A stretch of DNA of 64,000 bases from Pseudomonas reactans (GTDB lineage: Bacteria; Pseudomonadota; Gammaproteobacteria; Pseudomonadales; Pseudomonadaceae): positions 1 through 64,000 of the forward strand of contig NZ_JACAPG010000002.1 of NCBI RefSeq assembly GCF_013385825.1, in the 5' to 3' direction. How positions within the stretch are numbered: position 1 is the first letter of the stretch; each line of letters begins with the position of its first letter. Below are positions 24,826-32,643 of this stretch, piece after piece. The notes beneath the pieces were generated by a model, which made no database searches, was not told the DNA's origin, and worked only from the letters and a program-made list of their open reading frames with translations. The position numbers were made by a program, and so were the translations under genes.

Positions 24826-26412
24826 ATGAAAACTCAAGTCGTGTTTTGGAAAGCAAGTACCGCGCTGGCCCTGGCCGTCGCACTGGCACTCGGCGGCTGC
24901 AGCAGCGGTGGTGGTGGGCATAAATCCAGCGTGGCATCGTCCTCACCGGATGCGGGTGCCGGAACTGGCGGTGGCACTGGTGGTGGTGATGGTGGAACCG
25001 GTGGTGGTACTGGCGGCGGTACCGGTGGTGGCACAGGTGGTGGCACAGGTGGCGGAACTGGCGGTGGCACAGGTGGCGGAACTGGCGGTGGCACAGGCGG
25101 TGGTACCGGTGGCGGCACAGGTTCGACAACCACGCCCCTGGTGACTGGCCAGATTGCCGGCACCCTGGGCGGTACTGTCGGTAACGTGGGCGCTGCGGTC
25201 GGCGACCTTGGCGACACCTTGAACACCATCCCCATCGTTGGCACTACCGCTGGCGGTCTCGTCACCGCTGCCGGCAACGCCGTCACCAGCATTGGTACTG
25301 GCGTCACTGCCGGACTGGGCTCTCTGGGCACCAACAGCAACTCCCTCGGCATTACCGTGGCGGGGGTCGGTAACGGCGTTGCCGACCTGGGCGACGGCCT
25401 TTCGACAACCGGCAAATCCCTGTCGACCACACTGGGCGGCATTCCGGTGGTGGGCGGCTTGACCGGCGGTGTCGGCGGTGCTGCGGGCGGCGTGGTCGAT
25501 AAGGTCGGCCAGGCCGTCACCATGCTCGGCGATACCTTGAGCACTGCCAGCACCACCGGCCCGCTGGGTTCTCTCACTAACACGGTCGGCGGTAAAGTGT
25601 TGGTGCCTGTGGTCTCGCTGGTGGAAAACACCACGGGCAACCTCGGCAAGGCCACCGGCCTTGGCAACCCGGTCAATGGCCTGCTGGATAAAGTCGGCTC
25701 GACAGTGACCGGCCTGGGTGGCCAAGTCGCCAGCGCGGGCGGCAACCCGGTCACCAACATCGTGGGCGGTGCATTGACCGGCGTCGGTGGCGTGCTCGAT
25801 AAATCCGGTGGCTATGTCGCCCCAGCGGGCGGCGGCTCGAAATCCGGCCTGCCGGAGTTGGTGGGAGGCCTGATCGCCAACGTCGGTAACGGCCTGAATG
25901 CCGGCAACACCAATGGCGCCGTCAGCGCAGCCGGTGTGACCGGTGGCGCACTGGGCGGCACTGTCGCCTCCCTCGGCACGATCATTGGCGGCAATGGCAT
26001 CGCCAATACCGGCGCCACATCGCCCGTTGCCGGCTTGGCCACCAACGTCGGTGCGGCCCTTAACCCAGTGACCTCCGGTGTCGCCAGCCTGACGCAAAAC
26101 ATCGGAACCACCACGGGCATCGGCGCGCCGGTCAACGGCCTGGTGACTCAAGTCGGTGGCGCCGTCAGCGGTATCGGTGCCAACCTGACGGCGGCCAACG
26201 CCAACCCGATCACCAATGCCCTCGGCGGCACCGTCAGTGCGGTCGGCAACACCGTAGGCTCGGTCGGTGGGTTGGTCACAGGCGATACCGGCACCAGCGG
26301 CGGTCTGCTTGGCGGACTGAACGTAGGCGCCAACGCCTCGGCGGGTGGCAGCGCGAATGCAAATACCGCCGGCGGCCTGGGCGGTTTATTGAACGGCCTG
26401 ACCGGCAAATAG
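24826..26412 (+). CDS. Gly/Thr-repeat lipoprotein (often labelled collagen-like)
   Basis: 528 residues. A lipoprotein signal peptide ends LGGC with the acylated cysteine C25. Residues 46-98 are (GGGT)n repeats with Thr every fourth residue from 58 to 98. The remainder is a low-complexity Gly/Val/Leu/Thr/Asn sequence with recurring units of the form VGxxVxxLGDxL; residues about 264-330 and 421-487 are two copies of one module (both contain a TG(L/I)G then PVNGL core). No further cysteine is present. The (GGGT) periodicity is four, not the Gly-X-Y of collagen, so a triple helix is doubtful. It would be anchored in the outer membrane. The next gene encodes a TpsB-type transporter. The start has AAGGA eight bases ahead. 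Confidence 0.85.
   Translation: MKTQVVFWKASTALALAVALALGGCSSGGGGHKSSVASSSPDAGAGTGGGTGGGDGGTGGGTGGGTGGGTGGGTGGGTGGGTGGGTGGGTGGGTGGGTGSTTTPLVTGQIAGTLGGTVGNVGAAVGDLGDTLNTIPIVGTTAGGLVTAAGNAVTSIGTGVTAGLGSLGTNSNSLGITVAGVGNGVADLGDGLSTTGKSLSTTLGGIPVVGGLTGGVGGAAGGVVDKVGQAVTMLGDTLSTASTTGPLGSLTNTVGGKVLVPVVSLVENTTGNLGKATGLGNPVNGLLDKVGSTVTGLGGQVASAGGNPVTNIVGGALTGVGGVLDKSGGYVAPAGGGSKSGLPELVGGLIANVGNGLNAGNTNGAVSAAGVTGGALGGTVASLGTIIGGNGIANTGATSPVAGLATNVGAALNPVTSGVASLTQNIGTTTGIGAPVNGLVTQVGGAVSGIGANLTAANANPITNALGGTVSAVGNTVGSVGGLVTGDTGTSGGLLGGLNVGANASAGGSANANTAGGLGGLLNGLTGK
24961..25119 (+). repeat. In-frame 12-bp tandem repeat inside the lipoprotein gene
   Basis: About 13 imperfect 12-bp units encode GGGT; the last ten (from 24997) are in perfect register. 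A 24-bp double unit containing GGAACTGGCGGTGGCACA is repeated in tandem near 25050-25100. The unit length is a multiple of three, so gain or loss of copies would change length without a frameshift. Confidence 0.85.
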
Positions 26413-26463
26413 AAATGCACCTGGCCGATTAGACGGCCTCCCCTACAGCGCCTACGCTTGGTT

Positions 26464-26499
26464 GAGACGAGAGACCCCAATAAGTCTCTCGTCTTTTTT
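26464..26499 (+). terminator. Rho-independent terminator after the lipoprotein gene
   Basis: GACGAGAGAC (26466-26475) pairs with GTCTCTCGTC (26484-26493) over an 8-base loop, followed by six T. It is the strongest intrinsic terminator in the window and separates the lipoprotein from the TpsB gene. Confidence 0.9.
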
Positions 26500-26585
26500 A
26501 TGGGGCCTGGAACATGCCCCACCCGAACCGAGTCCCAGAACCCGGCGGGCCCGAAACGCTGCTGCAGTTGACCATGGAGTGTCCT

Positions 26586-28268
26586 ATGCGCGTGTTGACG
26601 CCGTTGTTATTGCTTACCCTCAGTGCCTACGCCCAGGCCGAGACCCTTCCCAGCTTCCTCAACAGCAACGACACCATCCGCAACTTGCCAGTGCCCAACC
26701 TTCCCGCAGACGCCTATCGACCGGTCACGCCGCAAACCCAAGTGCCCGAGGCGCCGCCCACTCAAGGCGAGCCGCTGCTGATGGACACCAAGGTCACGAT
26801 TCGCAAGCTGCAGATCGAGGGCGGCACGATCTACCCGCTCGACGAGACCGCCAAGACCTACGAACCGTTGTTTGGTCATGAGACCAACCTGGCGCAACTG
26901 ATCGAAGCCACCCGTAGCGTTACCCGTCGCTACCAGCAGGACGGCTACCTGTTGTCCTACGCATTCCTGCCCCCACAGAGCTTCGAAAATGGCCTGGTGC
27001 GCGTGGTTCTGGTGGAAGGCTATATCAAGGACTACCAGCAAAGTGGCGATATAGGCCCGGTCTCGGCTTACATCGACAAGCTCGCCAATAAACTCCAGGC
27101 CGAACGCCCACTGACCCGCAAGACCTTCGAGCGCTACACCACGCTCATGGGCCGTATCCCCGGTGTCACACTGCAAGCGCAAGTACCGCCGCCGAGCACC
27201 ACCGACGGTGGCACGCACATGCAGATCACCGCCAGCCGCAAGCCCTTCACCAGCAGCATGAGCATGACCGATGACAGCCGCGGGGGTCTGCAGGCCTTGC
27301 TCACCGGCACCAGCAACTCCCAGACCTCAATGGGCGAGCAGCTCAACATCAGCGGGCTGTTCCCACCTGGCGAGGATAAAGAGCACTACTACCGCGTGGG
27401 CTACAGCCAGTTCATCAATGCAGAAGGCACCCAGTTGGCGCTCGCCGCCGAACGCTACCGCGCCGATCCCAAAACCAACCTGCAACTGGACGGTGGCTTC
27501 GAGCTCAAGCCGCACCAATCCATCGATCGCTATTCCATCGGCCTTAGCCACCCGCTGATTGCCTCACCGAATGAGTCGCTGACCCTCGGCACGCGCCTCT
27601 ACGCAGTGGACCAGACCACAGGCTACAAACTGTTGGGCTTCCCCCAGCGTTTCGACGTTGAAACCGACCTGCGCGCCCTGGCCTTCGAGGGCGACTGGCG
27701 CAAGTCCGACACCCGCCAACTGCGTATCCTCAGCGCCGGCCTGTATCAGGGCATCAACGGCATGGGCGCCAGGACCCACAGTGACTTCGAAGGGCTCAAG
27801 CCCGACCTGGATTTCTTCCGCCTGCGCCTGTCCGGTGTACAAAGCGACAAGTTCTTCGATAACTGGCAAGGCGTCCTCTCGGGAGCGTTTTACTGGAGCA
27901 ATGACACCCTGCCGGACAGCGAACGTGCCACGTTCGGTGGGCAGAACTTCGGTCGTGGCTACCCTGACGATCAGGGCTCCGGTGACAAGGGCTGGGGGCT
28001 GGCGTATGAGGTCAACTACAGCTACAACCGCGCCGGCGACTGGGTGAGGATTCTGCAGCCCTACATCGTGTTCGACCGCGCCAAGACCTGGTTCAACGAT
28101 CTGCCGGTCAGAAGCAACGACCTGTCATCGGCTGCAGTCGGGCTGCGCTTCGGGGACAACAAGTACTACAACATCGCCCTGGAAGCGGCCAAGCCCATGT
28201 CGGATATCGCGCTGGACAGCTTCAATAGACGGCCACGGTATACGTTGAGCTTCAGTTATCAGCTCTGA
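26586..28268 (+). CDS. TpsB/ShlB-FhaC-type outer-membrane transporter (Omp85 superfamily)
   Basis: 560 residues. A Sec signal peptide (about 1-19, ending AYAQA) is followed by a proline-rich linker, a first POTRA domain (near 60-140, VTIRKLQIEGG), a second POTRA/ShlB-type domain and a C-terminal 16-strand barrel. The conserved loop-6 motif appears as FGRGY, and the final residue pattern (SFSYQL) suits barrel insertion. TpsB proteins export a TpsA exoprotein with an N-terminal TPS domain. No TpsA is present nearby; the only adjacent exported protein is the repeat lipoprotein upstream, beyond a terminator. The ATG at 26586 has GGAG six bases before it. Confidence 0.88.
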   Translation: MRVLTPLLLLTLSAYAQAETLPSFLNSNDTIRNLPVPNLPADAYRPVTPQTQVPEAPPTQGEPLLMDTKVTIRKLQIEGGTIYPLDETAKTYEPLFGHETNLAQLIEATRSVTRRYQQDGYLLSYAFLPPQSFENGLVRVVLVEGYIKDYQQSGDIGPVSAYIDKLANKLQAERPLTRKTFERYTTLMGRIPGVTLQAQVPPPSTTDGGTHMQITASRKPFTSSMSMTDDSRGGLQALLTGTSNSQTSMGEQLNISGLFPPGEDKEHYYRVGYSQFINAEGTQLALAAERYRADPKTNLQLDGGFELKPHQSIDRYSIGLSHPLIASPNESLTLGTRLYAVDQTTGYKLLGFPQRFDVETDLRALAFEGDWRKSDTRQLRILSAGLYQGINGMGARTHSDFEGLKPDLDFFRLRLSGVQSDKFFDNWQGVLSGAFYWSNDTLPDSERATFGGQNFGRGYPDDQGSGDKGWGLAYEVNYSYNRAGDWVRILQPYIVFDRAKTWFNDLPVRSNDLSSAAVGLRFGDNKYYNIALEAAKPMSDIALDSFNRRPRYTLSFSYQL

Positions 28269-28296
28269 TCCTAGCCTGCAGGCGCTGCCGGGGCGC

Positions 28297-28695
28297 CTAA
28301 AGCCTGGTTTTCGGAAGGGGAAACAGATTGTTCAACGTATCGATCAACCGCACCAGATAGATCGGCTTGCGAAACAGGTCCAGTACCTGCAGGCGCAGCA
28401 TATCGCTCACATCATCCATTTCGGCATGGCCGGACATCACAATCACCGGCAGGTGTGAGCGTGAGGTGTGTTCGCGCAGGCGCTTGATCAAGGAGATACC
28501 GCTTTCCTCGGGCATGCGCAGGTCGGTGATGACCAAGGCGATGTCGGGGTGAAGTGTCAATTCTTGCAGGGCGAAGGTGACGGAGGTGGCGGTAAAACAG
28601 ACAAATCCCTCGTTTTCGAGGGATTCGGCGAGTTCGATCAAGGCGTCCTCTTCGTCGTCCACCAATAGAATTTGCTGGCGTGAAGACGCGCTCAT
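28297..28695 (-). CDS. Single-domain response regulator (receiver only)
   Basis: 132 residues, just one receiver domain: acidic DDEE (13-16), phosphoacceptor D58 in ITDLRMPEESG, switch Ser in VMSGH and K110 in FRKP. No output domain. It lies 47 bp downstream of flp on the same strand, beside the pilus locus. Stand-alone receivers act by protein contact or as phosphate shuttles; a relation to the PprA kinase encoded in the same locus is plausible but not shown. In P. aeruginosa the flp gene is, from memory, not followed by such a gene. Confidence 0.87.
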   Translation of the reverse strand: MSASSRQQILLVDDEEDALIELAESLENEGFVCFTATSVTFALQELTLHPDIALVITDLRMPEESGISLIKRLREHTSRSHLPVIVMSGHAEMDDVSDMLRLQVLDLFRKPIYLVRLIDTLNNLFPLPKTRL

Positions 28696-28742
28696 GGCAT
28701 TACCTTCAAGAAGGGATGATCATAACGGCTACCACAATTAAA

Positions 28743-28940
28743 TCAGGTTCCGGTCGGCATATTACTGGTCATGTTGGTGAAAATGGTTTTTACCTTAGTT
28801 CCAAGCCCCGTCCCGGCACCCACAATAACGAGCGCTACCAACGCTACGACAATAGCGTATTCAATGCCTGAGGCTCCTTCTTTGCGACTGAAGAATAGTT
28901 GGGTTTGGACATAAAGCTTCAACACCAGGTCAAGGAACAT
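28743..28940 (-). CDS. flp: Flp/Tad type IVb major pilin
   Basis: 65 residues. A short leader ends at G22; the mature pilin starts ASGIEYA with E at +5 and Y at +6, the Flp signature, followed by a single hydrophobic helix (AIVVALVALVIVGAG) and a short tail. FppA (encoded at 37618) should cleave it after G22. It assembles into Flp pili for adhesion and aggregation. GGGAGA lies six bases before the ATG. It is divergent from rcpC, across a 331-bp regulatory gap. Confidence 0.93.
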   Translation of the reverse strand: MFLDLVLKLYVQTQLFFSRKEGASGIEYAIVVALVALVIVGAGTGLGTKVKTIFTNMTSNMPTGT

Positions 28941-29271
28941 AAGACTTCTCCCTAAAACGCCACTGGAAGCCGGAACGGCTCTAGTACCAGATAATCGCGG
29001 CGTGCCACTAGAGCATTGTCAACAAACCTCAGCCTCACAACTGTAATAACGGATTAATCATAAAGTATTAGTCGTAACGTTGACGCCACAAACCCGTACG
29101 CTAAAAGGCTGCATCTATAGTTCAGATAAATTTTTCCACGGGTAATGGCATTTCGTCCTAGCTGAGCTACCTTCAAATAGCCAAATCGTTAGATGTTCAT
29201 CACAGCCAGGTTGCGGATTAACCCATTCGAATTAATCGGGTGTGCAGTGCAACGGGAAAGGGAGAGCCGTC
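28941..29271. other. Divergent regulatory region between flp and rcpC
   Basis: 331 bp without a gene, AT-rich. On the flp side it holds TTGACA (29022-29017) and the dyad at 28978-29014. On the rcpC side are the small palindrome TAGCTGAGCTA (near 29159) and two ATTAAT-containing motifs (near 29053 and 29230). PprB is the expected activator of both directions, but its site is not identifiable by eye. Confidence 0.7.
28978..29022 (-). promoter_or_regulatory. Candidate flp promoter with spanning dyad
   Basis: On the minus strand a perfect TTGACA (29022-29017) is followed by an inverted repeat GCTCTAGT/ACTAGAGC (29014-29007 and 28985-28978, 21 bp apart). The repeat covers the whole region where the -10 and start site should be. 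GATTAT occurs there as a poor -10 with a long spacer. The layout suggests regulated rather than constitutive transcription. Confidence 0.45.
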
Positions 29272-30216
29272 ATGAACAGTCGTATCAGCATGGTCCTGGC
29301 CGGCTTGTTGCTGATCGGGGCCTTGATCGCCGGGTACTGGGGGCTTGTGTTGAGCCGCGCACCGGAGCCTGTCGCCCCCCCCGCTGCACCTGTCGTTTCC
29401 GTTGATAACACCGTAGCTGCCGTGGAAGATCAGACCCGCCAACCGGTGGTGGTGCTGACACATGACGTGTCCGCGTTCGTACCACTGACCGCCGCCGACC
29501 TGACCCTGGAAAAACTGCGCACCGCGCCCGCCGGGAGCCTGACCCAGCTCGATCAAGCCATCGGTCGCATGCCCCAGCGCACGTTGGGTGCAGGCACCTG
29601 GCTCACCGAAGAAAGCTTCAGTGGCGGCGGCCCGCTCGCGCGCATGATTCGCCCGGACGAGCGCGCTATGGCCGTGGCCGTGGATGAGGTGAATGCCGCT
29701 GGAGGCCAATTGACGCCCGGCGATTATGTGGATGTGCTGCTATTCCTGCGCCAGGATGCCGGCAACGTCGAGCAGTCGGCGCAGATCGTCCTTCCGGCCA
29801 TGCGCCTGCTCAGTGTCGGAGATCAGTTGGGCCTGGCCAACGATGGCAAACCCGCTGTTCCGCCCCCAGCCACGCCTGAAGAGCGCGCCCTAGCCGCCCA
29901 ACGCCGAGCGAGCGCGCGCACAGTGGTACTCGCCGTGCCGGAACCCCTGTTAAGCCGCCTGATGCTCGCGACGCAAGCCGGCGTGTTGCGCCTGGCCGTA
30001 CGCAGCGCCGAGGAACAACTGCTCAGCCGCTACTGGGCCGGCGAAAGCGACGCATCAGAAAGACTGGAAAGCGCCAACCGCAACCTTTACCAATTCACCC
30101 AACTGGCCCTGACCGGCCCGCCCAAACGCGTTGTACAAGCCAGCACCGCTGGGCCTGGCGTGCGCCGTGGCATAGAAGTGATTCGCGGTGCCCAAGCGGC
30201 ACCACAAACTCCGTGA
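29272..30216 (+). CDS. rcpC: Flp pilus assembly protein RcpC/CpaB
   Basis: 314 residues. One N-terminal membrane anchor (ISMVLAGLLLIGALIAGYWG), then an SAF-like domain (VVVLTHDVSAFVPLTAADLTLEKL) and the CpaB core (GDYVDVLLFLRQDAG). It is a periplasmic component that helps the RcpA secretin gate or couples it to the inner-membrane platform. The ATG at 29272 has GGGAGA upstream. First gene of the rcpC-rcpA-tadZABCD-DUF3613 operon. Confidence 0.92.
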   Translation: MNSRISMVLAGLLLIGALIAGYWGLVLSRAPEPVAPPAAPVVSVDNTVAAVEDQTRQPVVVLTHDVSAFVPLTAADLTLEKLRTAPAGSLTQLDQAIGRMPQRTLGAGTWLTEESFSGGGPLARMIRPDERAMAVAVDEVNAAGGQLTPGDYVDVLLFLRQDAGNVEQSAQIVLPAMRLLSVGDQLGLANDGKPAVPPPATPEERALAAQRRASARTVVLAVPEPLLSRLMLATQAGVLRLAVRSAEEQLLSRYWAGESDASERLESANRNLYQFTQLALTGPPKRVVQASTAGPGVRRGIEVIRGAQAAPQTP

Positions 30217-30235
30217 TCGAGCAAGGATGCCTTGA

Positions 30236-31453
30236 ATGAGCCATCGCTACGCACCCCTGTTCACGCAACTGACCTGGGCCCTGATGCTGTCGAGCCTGCC
30301 GGTCGGCTTGGCCTTGGCAGCGCCGGGTAACTGCAGTGCCCTGGGTCAGTTACCCGCCGTGGTCGAGGTGGGAGAAGGCCTGCAACAAGAGCTGCAATCG
30401 CCAGTGGCAATTACGCGCCTGGCCATCGGCGACCCGAAAATCGCCGATGTACGGGTCAATGGCGACCGTAATTTTTTGCTGACCGGCGTCTCGTCCGGCG
30501 CCACCAGCCTGTTGGTGTGGACCGCCTGCGCGAGTTCGCCGCGCCAGAGCATGGTGTTCGTCAAGGGCAAGGCCACGTCGGCACTGACCAGCCAGTCGCT
30601 GTCGCCGTCGGAAGACCCCATGCTGCCCAGCCAGGTGCAGACCGATATTCGCTTTGTCGAGGTCAGCCGTACCAAGCTCAAGGAAGCCAGCACCCGGCTG
30701 TTGGGCACAGGCGCTAACTTTTTCTTCGGCAGCCCCAACCTGTTATCCCCTTCGGAAGGTGTTTTCAAGCTGCCGGTAAACGCTGAAAGCTTCAACGTCG
30801 GCTTCGGTGGGGGGCGGGTCAAAGCGATGATCAACGCGCTGGAACGCAGTGGTTTCGCCTACACCCTGGCACGCCCCAGCCTGGTGGCCATGAGTGGCCA
30901 GAGTGCATCGTTCCTGGCTGGCGGCGAGGTGCCGATCCCGGTGCCCAGCGCGGGCAGCGACACGATTTCCATCGAATACAAGGAGTTTGGCATTCGCCTG
31001 ACACTGACACCGACGGTGATTGACCGCAACCGCATCTCCCTCAAGGTTGCACCGGAAGTCAGCGAACTGGACTACAGCAACGCCGTGCAGATACAAGGCA
31101 TCCAGGTGCCGGCCCTGACGGTGCGCCGTACCGACACCAGCGTGTCCCTGGCCGATGGTGAAAGCTTTGTGATCAGCGGCCTGATCAGCAGCAACAACCG
31201 CTCCACCATCAACAAGTTTCCAGGGCTGGGCGATATTCCGATCCTCGGGGCGTTTTTCCGCGACTCCAATATCAGCCGCGAAGAAAAAGAACTGCTGATG
31301 ATCGTCACACCGCACTTGGTGCAGCCATTGGCGGCCAACGCGCAACTGCCCTCCTTGCCCGGCGAAAAACTACGCAGCTACGACCCGAACTGGTACCGGC
31401 TGTTCTTCCTGGAAAACGGCAACTTCGACCGTCGCAGCGGACTTTCACAATGA
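30236..31453 (+). CDS. rcpA: Flp pilus secretin RcpA/CpaC
   Basis: 405 residues. A signal peptide (to about residue 27), an N-terminal BON-like/pilus-secretin domain (AITRLAIGDPKIADVRVNG, VSSGATSLLVW), then the secretin domain with VPIPVPSAG, SVSLADGESFVISGL and FPGLGDIPILGAFFRD. It forms the outer-membrane ring for the Flp pilus. AAGGA precedes the ATG, and its stop overlaps the tadZ start (ATGA). Confidence 0.94.
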   Translation: MSHRYAPLFTQLTWALMLSSLPVGLALAAPGNCSALGQLPAVVEVGEGLQQELQSPVAITRLAIGDPKIADVRVNGDRNFLLTGVSSGATSLLVWTACASSPRQSMVFVKGKATSALTSQSLSPSEDPMLPSQVQTDIRFVEVSRTKLKEASTRLLGTGANFFFGSPNLLSPSEGVFKLPVNAESFNVGFGGGRVKAMINALERSGFAYTLARPSLVAMSGQSASFLAGGEVPIPVPSAGSDTISIEYKEFGIRLTLTPTVIDRNRISLKVAPEVSELDYSNAVQIQGIQVPALTVRRTDTSVSLADGESFVISGLISSNNRSTINKFPGLGDIPILGAFFRDSNISREEKELLMIVTPHLVQPLAANAQLPSLPGEKLRSYDPNWYRLFFLENGNFDRRSGLSQ

Positions 31454-32643
31454 GCGATAGCCTGAGCCAGACCTTTCTCGCCATCACCCGCAACACCACT
31501 GACCTGGAGTGGCTGCAAGGCGCCCTGGCGCCGCTTGGCCAAGTCGTCAGCGCCGGCACCGGCAGCCTGGATGAACTGTTGGCACTGGTGGATGTGACCT
31601 TCGCCAACCTGGTGTTCGTCGGCCTGGACCGCGAAAACGTCGTGGCCCAGAGCGCATTGATCGAAGGGGCCCTGGAAGCCAAGCCGATGCTGGCCGTGGT
31701 CGCCCTGGGCGATGGCATGGACAACCAGCTTGTGCTCAATGCAATGCGCGCTGGGGCCCGCGATTTCGTGGCCTACGGCTCGCGCTCCAGTGAAGTGGCA
31801 GGCTTGGTGCGACGCCTGAGCAAGCGCCTGCCCACCGTCGCCAACCATGCACAACTGGGTGGACTGACCGTGCTGTTTGGCACCCAGAGCAATGCCGATG
31901 GGGCAATGCTGGCCACCCACCTGGCGCTGGTCGTGCAGAAAAGCGGGCAACAAACCCTGTTGCTCGACCTGGGCCTGCCGCGCAGCGACAGCCTGGCCTT
32001 GCTGGGCCTGGAAAGCACCTTCAATTTCGGTGATGCGTTGCGACATTTGCGCCGCCTCGATACCACCCTGATCAACAGCGCCTTCACCACCGCCCTGGAT
32101 GGGCTGCGCATCCTGGCCTACGCCACCGGTGACGAACCGCTCAAACTCACCAGTGCCGCCGAGCTGTTCATGTTGCTGAGCGCGCTGCGCCAACATTTCC
32201 AGCACATCGTCGTGAACATTACCGGGCAACCCGACAGCGAAGCCCTGCGCACCTTCGTCAGCCACTGTGACAAGCTACTGTGGTGCACCGACCAGAGCGT
32301 TCTGGACTGTCGCCGCAACCTGGCGATACTCAATCGTTGGCGCGAAAAAGGCATGAAACTGGATCACGCCAAGCTGGTGGTCGACCGCTACATCAAAGCC
32401 TGCGCACCTGACACCGAAGCCCTGGAAAAAAGCTTCGGCCTTGAGTGCATCGCCGTACTGCCCCTGAGCGCCGAACTGCGCCTGAATGTGAAAAACCAAG
32501 GCAAGACCCTGTTTGCCCTGGCCCCCCGTGAATCTTTGACCCAAGCCGTGCGCACCTTGGGCGAGCGCCTGGCAAAACGCTCCGAGGGCCTGGCGAAGCC
32601 GTCGATGCGCTGGTTTGAACGCTTCCTGGGGTCGGGACGATGA
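31450..32643 (+). CDS. tadZ: TadZ/CpaE pilus-localisation ATPase-like protein
   Basis: 397 residues: N-terminal receiver-like domain (about 5-125) and a C-terminal MinD/ParA-type domain. The usual deviant Walker A lysines are missing; the loop reads VLFGTQSNADGAM. Other MinD-like segments (LLLDLGLPRSD, HIVVNITG) remain. TadZ places the Tad machine at the pole; ATP turnover here may be lost. Overlaps rcpA and tadA by four bases each, so translation is coupled. Confidence 0.9.
   Translation: MSDSLSQTFLAITRNTTDLEWLQGALAPLGQVVSAGTGSLDELLALVDVTFANLVFVGLDRENVVAQSALIEGALEAKPMLAVVALGDGMDNQLVLNAMRAGARDFVAYGSRSSEVAGLVRRLSKRLPTVANHAQLGGLTVLFGTQSNADGAMLATHLALVVQKSGQQTLLLDLGLPRSDSLALLGLESTFNFGDALRHLRRLDTTLINSAFTTALDGLRILAYATGDEPLKLTSAAELFMLLSALRQHFQHIVVNITGQPDSEALRTFVSHCDKLLWCTDQSVLDCRRNLAILNRWREKGMKLDHAKLVVDRYIKACAPDTEALEKSFGLECIAVLPLSAELRLNVKNQGKTLFALAPRESLTQAVRTLGERLAKRSEGLAKPSMRWFERFLGSGR

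Noticed and set aside
24961..25119. CRISPR-like repeat array
   Set aside because: The units are contiguous, in frame and code for GGGT; there are no unique spacers.
24826..26412. Collagen triple-helix protein
   Set aside because: The repeat period is four residues (GGGT), not Gly-X-Y, and there is little proline. The label would be superficial.
24826..26412. Lipoprotein gene as a classical TpsA exoprotein
   Set aside because: It carries a lipobox and lacks a recognisable N-terminal TPS domain, so it is reported as a separate lipoprotein.
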